Assembly: GCA_027887005.1 (NCBI GenBank)
Contig: JAPCJI010000001.1
Span: 326,231-390,230, forward strand
Reading direction: 5' to 3'
Source of the DNA: Nitrososphaerota archaeon
GTDB lineage: Archaea; Thermoproteota; Nitrososphaeria; Nitrososphaerales; Gagatemarchaeaceae
Length of the DNA stretch: 64,000 nt
A program made the position numbers and the translations under genes. Position 1 is the stretch's first letter. Each line of letters opens with the position of its first letter. Under the pieces are notes generated by a model that did not search any database, was not told the DNA's origin, and worked only from the letters and a program-made list of their open reading frames with translations. This document shows positions 57,699-64,000 of this stretch, piece after piece.

Positions 57699-57992
57699 AT
57701 GAGTTTCGGACAACGAGGAGGGTATGGCAATCGAGGAGGTTTCGGAGGACGATCCGGTTCCTTCAACAAGCCAGTCGAGGTCGGTAAGGAGTACGATGTT
57801 ACTATCTCCGACACGAGCAGGCGCGGAGAGGGCATTGCCAAGATCGACGGATTTGTGGTCTTTGTCGCTGGCACAAAGCAGGGCCAGAGCGTGAGGATAA
57901 AGGTGACGCAAGTCTCTGAGCGGTTTGCATCTGGACAGGTCGTACAGGGTTCAGGAGCGGCTGCAGCATCTACCCCTGGATCTACGGCGTAG
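57699..57992 (+). CDS. TRAM-domain RNA-binding protein with glycine/arginine-rich N-terminus
   Basis: Small RNA-binding/chaperone-like protein of 97 residues. A flexible N-terminus with RGG/GGF repeats (RGGYGNRGGFGGRSGSF) precedes a TRAM beta-barrel (about 24-84; VGKEYDVTISDTSRRGEGIAKIDGFVVFVAG, VRIKVTQVSERFA). Stand-alone TRAM proteins act as cold-induced RNA chaperones in methanogens; the RGG tail should enhance RNA binding. A TTTAATTAC box at about 57630-57638 implies a leader of roughly 40 nt that contains two copies of CTATCGG (57662-57668, 57674-57680), so post-transcriptional control is possible. Confidence 0.9.
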   Translation: MSFGQRGGYGNRGGFGGRSGSFNKPVEVGKEYDVTISDTSRRGEGIAKIDGFVVFVAGTKQGQSVRIKVTQVSERFASGQVVQGSGAAAASTPGSTA

Positions 57993-58032
57993 ACGGCGAA
58001 CCTAGCGTTCGTAAGGTCTTCAGCCTAAACGT

Positions 58033-58055
58033 TGGTTGACTCGCAAGGTCAACCA
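58033..58055. terminator. stem-loop after the TRAM gene
   Basis: TGGTTGAC-TCGCAAG-GTCAACCA is a perfect 8-bp stem with a 7-nt loop, the same geometry as at 13850-13872. It sits in the gap between two convergent genes and may end one or both transcripts. No strong U-run follows. Confidence 0.5.
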
Positions 58056-58179
58056 TTCCCTTGTATTGCAAACAACCCAGCGGCAGCCATGTTGAAGCCT
58101 GTCGGCAATCGTCTCGGAAAAGGCTCAAGCTGGAAGTTCGTTCAAACGGTGCAGGAAAAAAACAGGAGTGCGCGATTCC

Positions 58180-58872
58180 CTAATCCTCTGAAGTTTCTTC
58201 GGAGGCCTCGTGGGTCCCGAGGACCACTAGGTATTCGCTCGACCCTGCCTTGACGTCGAGTCTGATCGCGCCCATTGGTGCGGTTGAAGATGTGTTTCCA
58301 TGTATTCCAGACAGGTGGATGGTGAACGTGACCCCGCCCGTCGCTGTCCCGGAGCCGGAGGCTGAATCGCCCCCGTCGTTGAGCGTGACGTTCCCGCCCG
58401 TCACCACGTAGGTGGTGCCGTTGATGGTGAATGTTCCCTTGGTAATTGTGAGGTTGAAGCCGTCCTCCGACGAGCTTGTCACCTTGAAGGTGAAGCTGCC
58501 GGTGGAGTTGCTTGCCCCGCTGTTGTCGTGGTCGTCGCTCTCAAGGCTCTCGTTTGTCAGGTTGTTGGAATGCCCCGTGAGGTTTGCGAAGACGAGCGTC
58601 TGTCCGACGGTGAGGTTGAACCCCCCTTCGTCGCCCCCGCCTCTTGTTTCGTTCTGCTGATGCTGAGATGAGCTCTGGTCGCCCTTGGTGTCGTTCTCAT
58701 TGTGCTGAGATGAAACCTGGTCGCCGCGGGTGTCGTTGCCGTGTTGAGATCCCTGAATGCCGCTTGTCGAGCTACCCGACTGAAGGAAGCCTGGATGAGC
58801 GAATGCAATCGCCGCGACCCCCGTGAGGAGGAGCGCGACTATCGCGGACGCTGCGATGGTTGTTGTTTTCAC
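58180..58872 (-). CDS. secreted, repeat-containing Ser/Thr/Asn-rich protein
   Basis: The 230-residue protein has a signal peptide (about 1-25; TIAASAIVALLLTGVAAIAFA) and a low-complexity region with three copies of a 13-residue unit (SQHGNDTRGDQV, SQHNENDTKGDQS, SQHQQNETRGGG; about 40-79). The rest is predicted beta-strand rich, with many N-x-S/T sequons. It looks like a heavily glycosylated surface or extracellular protein. No domain family is recognised. The promoter region contains TTGAACAG repeats. Confidence 0.6.
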   Translation of the reverse strand: MKTTTIAASAIVALLLTGVAAIAFAHPGFLQSGSSTSGIQGSQHGNDTRGDQVSSQHNENDTKGDQSSSQHQQNETRGGGDEGGFNLTVGQTLVFANLTGHSNNLTNESLESDDHDNSGASNSTGSFTFKVTSSSEDGFNLTITKGTFTINGTTYVVTGGNVTLNDGGDSASGSGTATGGVTFTIHLSGIHGNTSSTAPMGAIRLDVKAGSSEYLVVLGTHEASEETSED

Positions 58873-58911
58873 ACCTCAGCTTGGGGGAGGAGCGGATGTC
58901 AAACCGCTCTT

Positions 58912-58950
58912 TTGAACAGGGCAAGCTCGCTGTTCAGGACTCTTGAACAG
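58912..58950. promoter_or_regulatory. operator-like repeats TTGAACAG
   Basis: TTGAACAG occurs at 58912-58919 and 58943-58950, with CTGTTCAG, its inverted near-copy, at 58930-58937. A dimeric regulator could bind here, upstream of the secreted protein gene. A 12-nt match to the right-hand copy and its flank also occurs at 49312-49323. Confidence 0.4.
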
Positions 58951-59153
58951 ACGGGGAGCAACGAAGAGTGCGGTATTGTCGAGGCAAAACGGGGAAGACC
59001 GAAGCCTAGCGGCAGGAACCGTGCCAACACTTCCGCGCCAAAGCGCAGAAGTCCCTAGAAGAACGAGCGGGGACGAGGGGGCAGCCACCCTCGAACGAAC
59101 CCAACCTAACCCCCCGCCGTCTCGCTGACCCTTCCCACTCGTTCTGACCCCCC

Positions 59154-59180
59154 GAACGGCCGTTCTAGACAGTAGGTCTA
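59154..59180. promoter_or_regulatory. palindromes upstream of the surface protein gene
   Basis: GAACGGCCGTTC (59154-59165, perfect 12-nt palindrome) is followed by TAGAC-AGTAG-GTCTA (59166-59180). They lie about 32-58 nt upstream of the ATG at 59212, where a promoter should be, so regulator binding is plausible. Confidence 0.4.
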
Positions 59181-59211
59181 ACTCGGCCGCCTTCCATACC
59201 CCCGCTCAAGA

Positions 59212-60387
59212 ATGAAAACACAAACGACGAAACTCAAGAACTTCAACGGATTCGGATCAACGGCCGCCAAAGCGACCCTCACAGCTGTCGCAGCACTCAT
59301 CGCGGGAGCTGGGTTCCTCTCAGGCGTCGCCGCCGGAGCCACATTCAACAACGTCCAGATTTCAGTTTCCACCAGCGCCTCCCTTCCATACTCATACGTC
59401 TTCACAGCGTACAACCTGACCGGGGACCTCGTAGGAACTTATCAGGGGCCATACCCAGCCGCGGCATTCGAGCTTCCGACGGGCGACTACCTCTTTACCG
59501 TGAGCGCAATTCACCAGTACGGAAGCCCCTGCAACATCTGCATGCTAGGCGCAGCCAGCGGCGCCCCTTCTTCCTCGATCGCAGCGATGCCTGTCAAGTA
59601 TTTCCAGCCGACGGCTGAATACGGATACGCCGTCCAGCACGTCGACTCGTCCCAGACCATCGACATCAAGACGCAGAACGTGACTCAGTATCCGACAACG
59701 CAGATAACCGTCACGGCCGTGTACCAAAACGGCACTGCGGCAGTCGGAGCCTGGATCTCCTCATCGGTCGTGGGGCAGTGGTACTACTGGTGGGGACAGG
59801 ACACCAAGATCCTGATGTCGGCACAGACTGGAAGCGACGGCGTCGCCACCCTGGTCATCCCTAGCGCCCCGGCCGTAGTGACCGCATGGAGCTGGGTACC
59901 GGTCAACCTCCCGACCAACCAGACGACCGTGGTCACGAATGTCGGCGGGCAGAAAGTCAATGTGACCGTCTACTGGCAGCCGACATACGTAGGCCTCTCG
60001 GCCTCGGTCCTCCTCCTTCCGCCTTCCACCAGCGCCAAGCTGACCCTCCACTACCAGCCTCAGAACTACTGGGTGATGCCTGCGGGCGTCAAATCTGCTG
60101 GAGGCACGAGCGGCACCGGGACGACATCAAGCCAGCCTACCGGAGTCCCCGCACAGACGAGCGCAGCAGCCTCGCAGCGCGCCGGCACGAGCCAGTACTA
60201 TACTCCGTCAAACATCCCCACCCTCTCAGTCCAGGCCCCAACATCCGGTGGCAGCCAGGGCACGCAATCCTACTTCGGCGTGAGCTCGACCGAACTCCTG
60301 TTGTCAGTGGCGGTCTTCGCCGCAGCTGTCGCGGGAGTCTTGGGACTCGTCTTCCTCAGAAGAACCCGAAAGTTGTCTGCCCTCTAG
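59212..60387 (+). CDS. cell-surface protein with signal peptide, stalk and C-terminal membrane anchor
   Basis: Predicted surface-layer or adhesin-type protein, 391 residues. A signal peptide (about 20-42), an ectodomain of beta-strands (43-285; many Tyr/Val/Thr, sequons NLT, NVT, NGT, NQT), a Ser/Thr/Gly/Gln-rich stalk (290-350) and a C-terminal helix (about 355-380) followed by RRTRK. The overall layout is typical for archaeal surface proteins. AAVGAWISSSVVGQW and TGSDGVATLVIPSA suggest a carboxypeptidase-regulatory-like beta unit. Codons are richer in A/C-ending types than nearby genes. Function unknown; abundant expression is likely. Confidence 0.7.
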   Translation: MKTQTTKLKNFNGFGSTAAKATLTAVAALIAGAGFLSGVAAGATFNNVQISVSTSASLPYSYVFTAYNLTGDLVGTYQGPYPAAAFELPTGDYLFTVSAIHQYGSPCNICMLGAASGAPSSSIAAMPVKYFQPTAEYGYAVQHVDSSQTIDIKTQNVTQYPTTQITVTAVYQNGTAAVGAWISSSVVGQWYYWWGQDTKILMSAQTGSDGVATLVIPSAPAVVTAWSWVPVNLPTNQTTVVTNVGGQKVNVTVYWQPTYVGLSASVLLLPPSTSAKLTLHYQPQNYWVMPAGVKSAGGTSGTGTTSSQPTGVPAQTSAAASQRAGTSQYYTPSNIPTLSVQAPTSGGSQGTQSYFGVSSTELLLSVAVFAAAVAGVLGLVFLRRTRKLSAL

Positions 60388-60397
60388 GGGCGGACAA

Positions 60398-62320
60398 CTA
60401 CCCCTGTTTTCCCTTCCCGGCGTTTCGCAGAGCGTGAGCTAACTTCTCCTTCACCATCCTGCTCACGAGTCCTCCGTCCGCCCTTCCGCGGACCTGAGCC
60501 ATCACCCTGCCCATCAGAGGTGCGAAGGCCTCTTCCCGCTTCTCCATGACAAGGCCCCCCTCCGCACTCAAGGCTTCGTCGATGATGGAGCCTAGCTCTT
60601 CAATCCCTACCGTCCCGAGACCTAGCAGTCCTATGGCATCGGTGACATTCCTCACGCTGCCCTGTCCGACCGCCCTGAGGACGTCGGGGGCCGCCTCCTT
60701 TGCGATCCTCCCCGCGCCTATCGCCCTGAGGACATCGACGAAAAGCTCGCTTCGCAGGCTCTCCTCTGGGATTCCCTCTCTGGAAAGCCTCACCGGAAGG
60801 TCCACGAGCGTGGACGCGATCAACGACGGCTCGAGCTTGAGCTCCTTGGCTAGGCTCCCGAAGCTCCCCCAGTACTCCGAATCAAAGAGCTTCAGCGTCA
60901 TGTCTCGGCTGAGCGAGTACCGGCGGCCATACTTTTCCACCAGGACCTCCCAGGGCTCTGTTGAACGGGACCCAATCTTCTTCAGCCTCCCCTCAGCGAT
61001 GACGACGTCGGGGATGTCTGTCTCTGGATACATCCTCTGCGCTCCCGGCCTCGGCCTCATGTACCTCGTTTCACCCTCCTCGGTCGCTGCCCGGGTCTCG
61101 TCAGGAACACCCTCGGCGGCCTTCGCGAGCCTCGCCTGGACCTGTGGAAGCGCTCTCTCGACGATGTCCCTCGGACCTGCAAGGAGGACGAGCGCGTCGT
61201 CCCTGTCAGCCCCGCACTCCTTCCGAAGTGCCTCCTCTTCCTTTTCCGAGATGCCTTGATGGGCGAATTCGTCTGAGTGGATGACTCCTCCGAGGGAGTT
61301 GGCTCTCGCCACCTCGGCCACCTCTTTGCCCAGCCTCACCCCCGGCCACGGCTCCCAACCAATCAGCCCAGCGAGGCCCATGGCTCTGATGCAGGTCACC
61401 ACCCCCGAGTCCGCAAGCTCCCTCCGAATGACCTTCGATCCACTCTCCTTGAGGGTCATGGTCACCTCGCAGGCGTCCGTGGTCACCGAAGACGCCCCTC
61501 TTTCCTTGACCTTCTTCGCGACCTCCAGGAGGGCGAGCTGTCTCTTCGTCTCGTAGGCCACGACCTTGGGGAGGAGGTTCAGCTTCTGGACCCCCTTCAC
61601 CTCGACGACTTTTCCTCCATTCACCGAGACGTTGAGGTCCTGTCTTATGGTCCCGAGCCCCCTGGCGACCCTCCCCGTCGACCTGAGGGTCCTCCCAAGG
61701 TGAAGCGCAAGCTGACCCACTTCCTCCGGACTCCCGATGAAGGGCTCCAGGGCGACCTCGACGAGGGGGACTCCCAGCCTGTCCAAGGCATAGCGCCGCG
61801 ACCTGCCGTCCTCGCCCATCAGCCTCGCAGCGTCCTCCTCGACAGTCAGTGATTGAACTCCGACCTTCTTGCCCCCGAACTCTAGGTAGCCGCCCAGCCC
61901 CACCACAGCCGTCCTCTGGAACCCGGTGGTGTTGGAGCCGTCTATCACGATCTTTCGCATGACATGGATCTCGTCTACTACCTTCGAATGCAGGAGGTTG
62001 GACACTTCGATGGCGATGTCCACCGCCTCCTCGCTGAGCCCGTGGGGGGGTTCCTCGTCGGCCTCGACGAGGCAGGAGGATTCAGGGTTGCACAGGTACA
62101 CCGTCGGCCCCGCCCGGACGAACTCAAACACCGCGGCCGGGTCCAGCCTTCCCGTCTCGCTCTGGGCGGGCCTGAGGAGCCTTTCGAACGAGTAGGGAAA
62201 CTCCTCCGATTTCACGATGGGGCACTCGCAGAAGAGCTTCCGAGAGCTCGCGAGCTGCTGGTGGATTTCGAGGCCCACCTTTACTTCGGGCTTGGGAGAG
62301 TCGCTGGCCGTGGCCGTCAC
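60398..62320 (-). CDS. gatE: glutamyl-tRNA(Gln) amidotransferase subunit E
   Basis: With GatD converts Glu-tRNA-Gln to Gln-tRNA-Gln, the archaeal route to glutaminyl-tRNA. The 640-residue protein begins VKVGLEIHQQLASSRKLFCECP (kinase fold common to GatB), has the AspRS-like insert, LGTIRQDLNVSVNGGKVVEVKGVQ, and the Yqey-like C-terminal tail domains. The GTG start at 62320 overlaps the gatD stop as GTGA; the longer frame upstream is noise. No glutaminyl-tRNA synthetase is seen, consistent with archaea. Confidence 0.95.
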   Translation of the reverse strand: MTATASDSPKPEVKVGLEIHQQLASSRKLFCECPIVKSEEFPYSFERLLRPAQSETGRLDPAAVFEFVRAGPTVYLCNPESSCLVEADEEPPHGLSEEAVDIAIEVSNLLHSKVVDEIHVMRKIVIDGSNTTGFQRTAVVGLGGYLEFGGKKVGVQSLTVEEDAARLMGEDGRSRRYALDRLGVPLVEVALEPFIGSPEEVGQLALHLGRTLRSTGRVARGLGTIRQDLNVSVNGGKVVEVKGVQKLNLLPKVVAYETKRQLALLEVAKKVKERGASSVTTDACEVTMTLKESGSKVIRRELADSGVVTCIRAMGLAGLIGWEPWPGVRLGKEVAEVARANSLGGVIHSDEFAHQGISEKEEEALRKECGADRDDALVLLAGPRDIVERALPQVQARLAKAAEGVPDETRAATEEGETRYMRPRPGAQRMYPETDIPDVVIAEGRLKKIGSRSTEPWEVLVEKYGRRYSLSRDMTLKLFDSEYWGSFGSLAKELKLEPSLIASTLVDLPVRLSREGIPEESLRSELFVDVLRAIGAGRIAKEAAPDVLRAVGQGSVRNVTDAIGLLGLGTVGIEELGSIIDEALSAEGGLVMEKREEAFAPLMGRVMAQVRGRADGGLVSRMVKEKLAHALRNAGKGKQG

Positions 62321-63630
62321 CCAGGAAACCGCCGGGACGTCATCTCCCCCGCCAGGTCCTCGACCATGATCTCCTTCGCCTCCTTCGCGGTTGCAGAGTT
62401 GCCGAGAGCCCACATCGCCTTGGCAAGGGCTGTCTCCGAAAGCATGTCCTCGAGGGGGACCACCCCCGCCTTCAGGAGGTCTCTTCCCGTGTCGTAGACG
62501 TTGAGGTCCACCCTCCCCTCGATGCACTGCGAAGTGATGAACGCTAGCCCCCCCTTCCTCACGAACTCCTTCACTGCAGCCGTGTCCTCCGAGCTGACGT
62601 GTCCCAGGCCTGTGCCCTCCAGGACCAGGGCCTTCGCCCCCAGCAATTTCACCGCCCGTATCATCCTCCCGGGCATCGACGGATAGAACTTCAGCAGCGC
62701 GACCCTGCCATCGAACTTTGACCTTGGTTTGAAAGGCCCTTTGCCTCTTGGGGGCAAGCCCGGGTCCGCATCTTCGAGCCCCGACGGTCCCCACACCGCT
62801 GCTATCGGCACCCCGACGGATACGAAGGCGTCTCTCCTGCTTGTGTGATTCTTCCTTACCCTCGTCCCACGATGCAGCGCAACCCTTTCGTCGCTCTCGT
62901 CGAGGTGCATCCCTACGTAGACCCCAGAGTACGGGGACTCCGCTGCGAACGAAACCGACCCTATGAGATTGAACACAGCGTCCGAGGAAGGCCTATCCGA
63001 AGACCGCTGGGCCCCAACCAGGACGACGGGACAGGGGACTCTGACTAGGGCGAAGGAAAGCGCGGCCGCCGTATACCCCATGGTGTCCGTCCCGTGCATT
63101 ATCACGATGCCGTCGAACCCCTGCTTGACCGCCCTCCCGACTCGGACTGCGAGCTTCGACCAGTGGGAAGGAGCTATGTTCTCGGAGAGGACGTTGAACA
63201 TGATCTCCGTTTCCACGTCCGCGACCGCCGAAAGCTCAGGGATGAGTGAGTGGAGTTCGCCGGCCGAGATGGCTGGACGTACGGCCCCTGTGCGGTAGTC
63301 CACCCTGCTCGCGATTGTGCCGCCTGTCCCCAAAATGAGAACCCTGGGGAGCCCAGGCTTCTTCTTCGGCCTCTGCGGCACGTTGAACGCGGGCTTCTCT
63401 CCCCTCGCCTTTACTGAAGCGCTCACAAGCTTGCCTACGGCCAGGCCGACGTTGTAACCGGTCTTCAGCTTGAGCACGATGTGCTCGTCGTCCCCATAGG
63501 AGTATCTCGGGACGAGGGTGCCTGACACGGGGCCCCAGCTGGTCTCGACCTGCAAAACATCCCCGATCCCGGCCTTCGCCTCCTCAAGAAATCGCAGGGC
63601 CCTGCCGCTGTAGCCGGCCAGCTCGCGCAT
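62317..63630 (-). CDS. gatD: glutamyl-tRNA(Gln) amidotransferase subunit D
   Basis: Asparaginase-like subunit that releases ammonia from glutamine. The 437-residue protein has an N-terminal Tudor-like barrel (about 10-75; IGDVLQVETSWGPVSGTLVPR) and an asparaginase domain with LGTGGTIASRVDYRTGAVRP (catalytic Thr), VIMHGTDTMGYTA (Thr-Asp) and LEGTGLGHV. The ATG at 63630 is chosen because a CTTTAAG box is 29 nt upstream; the TTG 63651 is too close to it. First gene of gatD-gatE. Confidence 0.95.
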   Translation of the reverse strand: MRELAGYSGRALRFLEEAKAGIGDVLQVETSWGPVSGTLVPRYSYGDDEHIVLKLKTGYNVGLAVGKLVSASVKARGEKPAFNVPQRPKKKPGLPRVLILGTGGTIASRVDYRTGAVRPAISAGELHSLIPELSAVADVETEIMFNVLSENIAPSHWSKLAVRVGRAVKQGFDGIVIMHGTDTMGYTAAALSFALVRVPCPVVLVGAQRSSDRPSSDAVFNLIGSVSFAAESPYSGVYVGMHLDESDERVALHRGTRVRKNHTSRRDAFVSVGVPIAAVWGPSGLEDADPGLPPRGKGPFKPRSKFDGRVALLKFYPSMPGRMIRAVKLLGAKALVLEGTGLGHVSSEDTAAVKEFVRKGGLAFITSQCIEGRVDLNVYDTGRDLLKAGVVPLEDMLSETALAKAMWALGNSATAKEAKEIMVEDLAGEMTSRRFPG

Positions 63631-63655
63631 GTGGTGGGCGGTGAGGTCCAACGGT

Positions 63656-63662
63656 CTTAAAG
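63656..63662 (-). promoter_or_regulatory. TATA-like box for gatD-gatE
   Basis: CTTTAAG on the minus strand is centred 29 nt upstream of the ATG at 63630 and decides that start. Confidence 0.55.
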
Positions 63663-63742
63663 GATTGCCCGCCTCCGTCGGGAAAAAGATTAATCCGCGG
63701 TTCAGGGGCGCAGAGGGCGAGTCAACCCAGCGTGAACCTTAG

Positions 63743-64000
63743 ATGAAATCAGACCGCATGAGCACAGTGGAGGTCTACAATCTACGACGCGAGTTCAAGA
63801 CGAAGTCTGCGCCCGTAGTGGCCCTCGACGGCGTAAGCCTGCAGGTGAACCAGGGGGAGATCTTCGGGGTTCTCGGGCCCAACGGCGCGGGGAAGACGAC
63901 CATGATCAGGATCCTCTCGACCCTCCTCCTTCCCAGCGGGGGTTCGGCGAAGGTCATGGGTTTCGACGTGGAGCACGAGCCCGAAAAGGTCAGGCATGTG
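63743..64000 (+). CDS. ABC transporter ATP-binding protein, partial
   Basis: Only the first 86 codons lie in the window. VALDGVSLQVNQGEIFGVLGPNGAGKTTMIRILSTLLLPSGG carries the Walker A GPNGAGKTT, and SAKVMGFDVEHEPEKVR matches DrrA/CcmA-like exporter ATPases, commonly of multidrug or antibiotic type. Start ATG 63743; an ATG five codons later is an alternative. The gene runs off the right edge, so no Q-loop or signature is visible. Confidence 0.85.
   Translation, partial: MKSDRMSTVEVYNLRREFKTKSAPVVALDGVSLQVNQGEIFGVLGPNGAGKTTMIRILSTLLLPSGGSAKVMGFDVEHEPEKVRHV

Larger units (their letters stand above)
58873..59211. other. 339-nt divergent intergenic region with repeats
   Basis: No gene is seen. 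It separates two divergent exported-protein genes and carries TTGAACAG repeats at its left end and two palindromic elements at its right end. It is unusually C/A-rich on the plus strand and has no strong TATA box at the standard distance from 59212. Confidence 0.6.

Noticed and set aside
60398..62794. 798-codon version of GatE
   Set aside because: The upstream part overlaps gatD in another frame. GTG at 62320 with a GTGA overlap gives the normal GatE length and N-terminus.
1..64000. CRISPR array, rRNA operon, prophage or intact insertion sequence
   Set aside because: No regularly spaced direct repeats, rRNA-like conserved blocks, integrase, capsid or transposase motifs were recognised in either strand.

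Overview
This 64 kb window is a GC-rich, densely coded stretch of an archaeal chromosome. The host is probably a TACK archaeon of the Nitrososphaeria/Thaumarchaeota type or a close relative. The evidence is ribosomal proteins S25e and S26e (absent from Euryarchaeota), archaeal RNA polymerase subunit RpoK, Alba, family-B DNA polymerase, archaeal-type ThrRS and ProRS, GatDE, EndA, TrmI, HerA-NurA and a coenzyme F420 gene set. Haem O synthase and TatA point to an aerobic or microaerobic membrane with a Tat system. No rRNA, tRNA, CRISPR array, prophage or intact insertion sequence was recognised.

Gene starts follow a clear rule. Many genes have an A/T-rich TATA-like box centred 27-30 nt upstream of the first ATG, GTG or TTG, as expected for leaderless transcripts, and TTG starts are very common. 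I used this rule to trim several long open frames. Genes inside operons often overlap by 4 nt (ATGA, GTGA or TTGA).

Layout: 0-9.3 kb holds membrane proteins, PolB, a minimal MscS channel, a putrescine pathway pair (N-carbamoylputrescine amidase, agmatine deiminase), ThrRS and a CDP-alcohol phosphatidyltransferase. 9.3-18.6 kb holds a membrane-anchored cyclophilin, S26e, a complete BMP-type nucleoside ABC importer, two PfkB kinases and ProRS. 18.7-27 kb has membrane proteins, TrmI-EndA-DUF47, slipin-NfeD, UPRT and DNA ligase. 27-38 kb has S25e, RpoK, Alba, thymidine kinase, uridine phosphorylase, archaeal phosphoglycerate mutase, a GalT-like protein, PGI/PMI, a GlmU-like protein and haem O synthase. 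38-43 kb has TatA, an Hsp20 gene with an apparent frameshift, and an ABC importer made of a fused double permease, an ATPase and a stand-alone AAA-associated domain protein. 43-50 kb carries cofE-cofD-cofC plus an amidohydrolase, the Mrp ATPase, RidA and nucleotide-related proteins. 50-57.5 kb holds nurA-herA beside three related small winged-helix proteins, glutamine synthetase and a V4R protein. 57.7-64 kb holds a TRAM protein, two secreted or surface proteins, GatE-GatD and the start of another ABC transporter.

Functional themes: nucleoside uptake and salvage is spread across the window (BMP importer, PfkB kinases, UPRT, thymidine kinase, uridine phosphorylase, adenosine-specific kinase, deoxyribosyltransferase-like protein). 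Information processing genes are abundant. The parts that remain least explained are the three paralogous winged-helix proteins beside HerA-NurA, the micro-proteins with good promoters, and repeat-rich intergenic DNA upstream of the secreted and surface protein genes.
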